Origin: Phoronis australis
Lineage: Eukaryota; Phoronida; Phoronidae
Assembly: GCA_002633005.1 (NCBI GenBank)
Contig: NMRA01000183.1
Span: 692,942-756,941 of the forward strand
Length of the DNA stretch: 64,000 nucleotides
Direction of reading: 5' to 3'
Positions 59,810-64,000 of this stretch are shown here, in pieces (the first letter of the stretch is position 1; each line of letters starts with the position of its first letter). The notes under the pieces were generated by a model. It had not been told where the DNA came from. It saw only the letters and a program-made list of their open reading frames with translations, and searched no databases. Position numbers and translations under genes: made by a program.

Positions 59810-62387
59810 TTTTGGGGTGGTCATTTGTTAATAATAACATGTGGTACATAATTCTCAGTACAAAAAGCCATCTCAAGTTTGTACAGAAGAAGAAATTTAG
59901 AGAGTTTCCAGCGACAATGTCAAATCCTTTCAGTTTCGTAGTGAGACTACATCACCTTAAGTGTTATTCCCTGACTTTATGGGTTTTGTGTGGTTGACTC
60001 TGTCCTGTATCAATTGGATAGTTGAAAAAGTCTAGAAGGTATTTGTTTATTGTATTAATAACATTTGCACTTTTGACTGTACAGATATCCTTGTATTGTA
60101 TTATGAAAACATCACAAGGAATAGTTTCAACTGAGGTGAGTTCTCTGTGGGGTAGATAACTTTCAAATGAGAAAAGGAATAAAATTGTCAAACATTGTGT
60201 TACTTTAGGTGTGTGATCTTCCATTAAGTTAGTACTTTTGAAAAACCAGTGCAAAATTTGAGTTTTGTTCTTCATTAAAAAGATAATAAATCCCTAAACC
60301 TGCATTGTTGTCTAGAACTTTTATTGCATATTTAGGGTTGGGGATGGGAATCTAAATACAATGGAATCTGAACCCAAACTATGACCAATACCTACACGAT
60401 ACATGGATATGAAAATTTGGTGTTTAGGTTCCATGGGAAGGCTTCATGTGCGCGGTAAGAGTTACTGAGGTGCGTGATAAGTGTTTGTGGATAGTTTGGG
60501 ATTCCTCTTCTGTGGTCATCTACGAGAAAGCCGGTTGTATAGAGAACAATAGTGTAGTATATTCATTTTTCTTGTTGTTATAATAAAGATAATGGCAAGC
60601 ATTTATCGGCAACGGCCTGATGTGCACCCAAGGTTCTATTTCCATGTGACCTGTGTTGTTGTATCCAACAATGACACAACGAAGGAAAACTATCATACGA
60701 CCGATGAGCAATACACATGCGACGAGTTCCCATGGCCACTGGTGGAGTTTGTCTTGTGGTTCGAATGTTTTCAGAAAACTGCAAACCCGGTATTTCGTCA
60801 GGAAAACAAGACTTCTGCGGCCTTTTGTTTCATGTCGTACAAACAAATTGTGGTCATGCCACTAAACTTGCCATTCATTTGATATTGTAATGTATTGCCT
60901 AAATATTGTAATGTATTGCCTAAATATTTAATCAGCAGAAAATCTGATTGGAATATGTGTGAAGAAATACCAAAAATGGCTGACGAAGTTTGTATTTTAT
61001 TAAATGAAAGTAACATTTTTGTCAACATTTTGGCCACGTTTCATTCTCATAGCAGTGCGCGCAAATTTGGTGTAGCAATGTGTTAAACATAACCTCAAAA
61101 TGGTATACATTGTAAGGGTAGGGAATGTAGTAAAACTACTGTACTAAAAGAGGGTTACCGTAGTAAATCTGTATCATTTTCTTCAAGACATCTGTGTCAC
61201 TGGCATCACTTTACAATGTCATGTGAATAAGAGTTTAATAGCTTTCATTCAAGGAAAAATATAAACGGTTAAATTTGGACAGCATTTACAGCGCGAAAAC
61301 ATGACTGCAAAGTCGTAAAATGTGTTTGAGCCCATAACTTTGGAAGAATGTAATATTTTGGGGAAATGTTTTACCACTGCTTATAGATTCCATGTGTCAA
61401 ATATTGTGAACATCGGCTGCTCCCACCTTGCCTCTGGATGGCTTGTGCTCTCGTGTACTACCACTTAAATTCAATCAAACAGGATATGGGTCGTCCGTAT
61501 CGGGAATTCGATTTCGGGCCGGAACAGTAACACGAACCGTCGAAGTGTGCACAGCAGATCTTGTAGCCAGCTAGATGTTTGAAGACTCGCCAAAATACAG
61601 CTAGGTACCACTGAACACTAAATATACTACACGTATTTATTTTGTCGATAGTCTTCATACAGCTTGATAGTTGGCTAGATACCACTGAGTGTTCAGGGCT
61701 GAAAGACACCCTTTGTTTGACGAGTCAACTGCCCTCTCGAACTTCCTCGGATATGCCAGTCCGGGTCGTGACGTCGTTTGATTTGTAGTTTGGGTGTGTA
61801 GGTGTCGCGGAACCCAGGACCATTCAGTAATTTGTTACTATGTGTATTTAGACCCAGGAGGGTACTCCACTTTTTTGACAGGACGTGCCTCAGAGAAATT
61901 AACATTCCGACACATTTACATTATCAGAGCGGCAAATACGGATCCTTTAAAGAGTTAGTCCAATTGAAAGGGACCCATTTGTTGGGACTTTTACAAAAAA
62001 TACCCTTCCGCAGAGATTTGTTCCAGTAATGCAACCCACAGAAGGTTTATCTATTGAAACAACACGTTGGACTTTAATTGTTTAAACAAAAAAATCTAAA
62101 ATAGAATGTGAACCCTTCTGTAGAGTCCTGTTGCGAAAGTGAACCCTTTGTACAGTTCCTAACCCATAAAGTGAACCCTTTTGTACCGTTCCTAACCCAT
62201 AAAGTGAACCCTTTTGTACAGTTCGTAACCCATAAAGTGAACCCTTGTGTACAGTTCCTAACCCATGAAGTGAAACCTATGAAACCTTTTGTACAGTTCC
62301 TAGCCCATAAAGTGAACCCTTTTGTACAGTTCCTAACCCATAAAGTGAACCCTTTTGTACAGTTCCTAACCCATAAACTGAACCCTC
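59810..62387 (+). repeat. 2.57-kb duplicated unit, copy 2
   Basis: Direct-orientation partner of 44541-47115. It lacks 7 bp near 61482 and has a slightly rearranged minisatellite. The flanking sequences are unrelated to those of copy 1, as expected for an insertion. Confidence 0.9.
62108..62387. repeat. 33-bp minisatellite at the end of copy 2
   Basis: The same array as 46846-47115, with shared variant units (for example 'gtaccgttcc', 'cagttcgtaac' and 'cccttgtgtac' in the same order). The array therefore predates the duplication. A 9-bp insertion near 62277 and a different last unit are private to this copy. Confidence 0.9.
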
Positions 62388-62389
62388 TC

Positions 62390-64000
62390 GAAGGAAAATT
62401 TGCCGGAAAAGGCACGTTTTGTTACGGAAACCGCTCGTGAAAAAAAACAACGATGTGAGAAGTCCGTCGCGTATAGCTCATCTATGTTAGTACCCCTACC
62501 TCCGTATTTAGACATTGGTGCGTTTTCGAGTTGGACATGTAGATGAATTGGTCACTGATTGGAGATATCTACAATTTTCCCCTCGAAGACGAGTATATGT
62601 ACGTGACAACAAAACTTGTCAGATGGCCTTGATTGCTTGTCCTGATTATGATGTTTCTGACATCAAATTATGTTCAATTTGAAAAATTTCGTTGTTTTTA
62701 TTTCCCCCCCCTTACTCAGTGGCTGGCTAAGCTTTCCTACAAGGACAGTACACGGATGTCGAAAAAAAAATGCAATTTCTGATATTTTCCTCCCCGTCCA
62801 TGTTTATTTTGGCTTGTTAGAAAAGAAACAAAAAATAAAAATAAAATGATCGTTGAGTTTCGAGAAAAGTTACAGCGTACCACATAAATTAAATCATACT
62901 TATTGATTGACTTGCTCTCTCACAGGATCGCGTCCGAGCTAGATGGGCTATTTTGGTTGTTGGTTGTGTTGTTGGGGTTGCTTTTGTGATATCGGCCACC
63001 AAATCTTGCTATTTTACCAAAAATACTGTACAACCACGATTGTTGTTTGGCAATTGACCAGGCGCAGAGTCCAGATTTTTGGAAGGATGGGGCCCACCAA
63101 ATTATTTGATATGAATAAAATACATGTCCTACAGACAATGAACTAGTTGAGGTCATTCATTGCCACTTTTTATCCTCCTCCCCAACCGTCTTCCTCTTCG
63201 TCATCACTTATCTGCCTAAGCCCCCCCCCACCCCTTATCCTCTAATAACGTAGCCAACACGCCCCACATTTTCAGTCATGGAATGCTATTCACACTGTGG
63301 GTTTGGTTTATCGGGAAGTCCAATGTAGTAGCAAGTCAGTGGTTAGTGCACCTTGGGTGGTTTATCTCCCAAATACTGAGTAGAGCACTATAGTGGGGGG
63401 CTGCCGTACTTTCAAGCTGGAGAAGTTTTCACCCTAATCAAAGCAAAGCCAAAAACCATAAAATTTCTAAAACAAACCTTAACAGCTGAGTTATAGCTCG
63501 GAAAACATCGTGATGAGCTCCAGTAGACTTCAAAATTCCACACCGGCCAGGTAGTTCTGTTTGTCACCTCATTGTGGACATCATTTCTACATGTAGTACA
63601 TATAACAACCGGTCGCGGACAATGCAAAAACTTGTACTCGCCGACACTCACCTTGTCCATTGCAGCTATTTAGGTGGTAAAAAATCTAATAAACGTCATT
63701 TTCTTGCATAACACTCTGCCTTTTTTTAACAAAGAAAAGTTTGTGGTCGTTTTGAAAACATTACACCGTGACACGTACGCACATATGCCATATCCTAATT
63801 GTTTGTTACATTTCCCAGAAGACGGTGACAGCTTCGAAACAGCAAAGTTTGTTCTGAAATTCGGTTTGTTGACATCATAGGCTCTCCTGAAGACCATGCC
63901 AGTATCTTCAATGGTGGATTCAGAGGACAGCTAAGGGGCCATGGCCCCGGCCCCCTAAAACGCTACAAGATCAATTGGCAGTTGGGGGGGGCAGGGGGTG
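62390..64000. other. Right end of the window: no supported gene
   Basis: C/G homopolymer runs at about 62704, 63221 and 63985. A perfect palindrome GGGGCCATGGCCCC at 63937-63950 followed by 'ggccccc' resembles the tip of a dispersed element cut by the window end. Frames at 62943-63146, 63412-63660 (minus) and 63674-63880 are unrecognised. Confidence 0.4.

Noticed and set aside
63937-64000. G/C palindrome and G-run as a possible regulatory structure
   Set aside because: It resembles the tips of dispersed elements seen elsewhere in the window and is cut by the window edge, so nothing can be tested.

Overview
This looks like 64 kb of an intron-rich, repeat-rich animal nuclear genome, AT-rich by eye. 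There are no long uninterrupted reading frames, operons, ribosome binding sites or CRISPR arrays. What can be recognised is short exons with GT/AG borders, TATA boxes, and the decayed remains of animal transposons (Merlin, LINE, BEL/Pao, and an XPG-like nuclease family known to me from cnidarians and other marine invertebrates). A marine invertebrate is the best guess. The phylum is not settled by anything in the window.

The most gene-like content is a pair of divergent paralogues. Gene A (minus strand) has a TATA box at 30704-30712, an 82-bp signal-peptide exon at 30553-30634 and a six-cysteine (PLAC-like) exon at 27548-27700. Gene B (plus strand) has a TATA box at 34517-34523, an 82-bp signal-peptide exon at 34591-34672, a six-cysteine exon at 49386-49517, and a terminal six-cysteine exon at 53912-54069 followed by AATAAA at 54396. 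All the junctions are phase 1. As modelled, B is a 123-residue secreted protein with two cysteine modules. A degenerate copy of A's cysteine exon lies in a local tandem duplication at about 29440-30130.

Most other recognisable content is mobile DNA. 674-4616: a Merlin DNA transposon with an exact 8-bp target duplication and a dead transposase; a related short element lies at 16477-17233. 7640-10290: a LINE remnant, minus strand. 13939-15849: fragments of an XPG-like nuclease gene, present twice around a single N, probably through an assembly error. 20263-23426: an element with long inverted repeats and pieces of the same or a related protein family, possibly Academ-like. 25040-25890: an internally deleted LINE. 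39064-40059: a short TIR element. 42216-43930: a BEL/Pao remnant. Two 2.57-kb direct copies at 44541-47115 and 59810-62387 are about 97-98% identical in the part sampled and each ends in a 33-bp minisatellite.

Several minisatellites are present (12264, 26851, 52905). The palindrome TACATGTA occurs at least 26 times, against about two expected. The remaining stretches (for example 4625-7630, 10300-12260, 17240-19160, 54420-59810) show nothing I can name.
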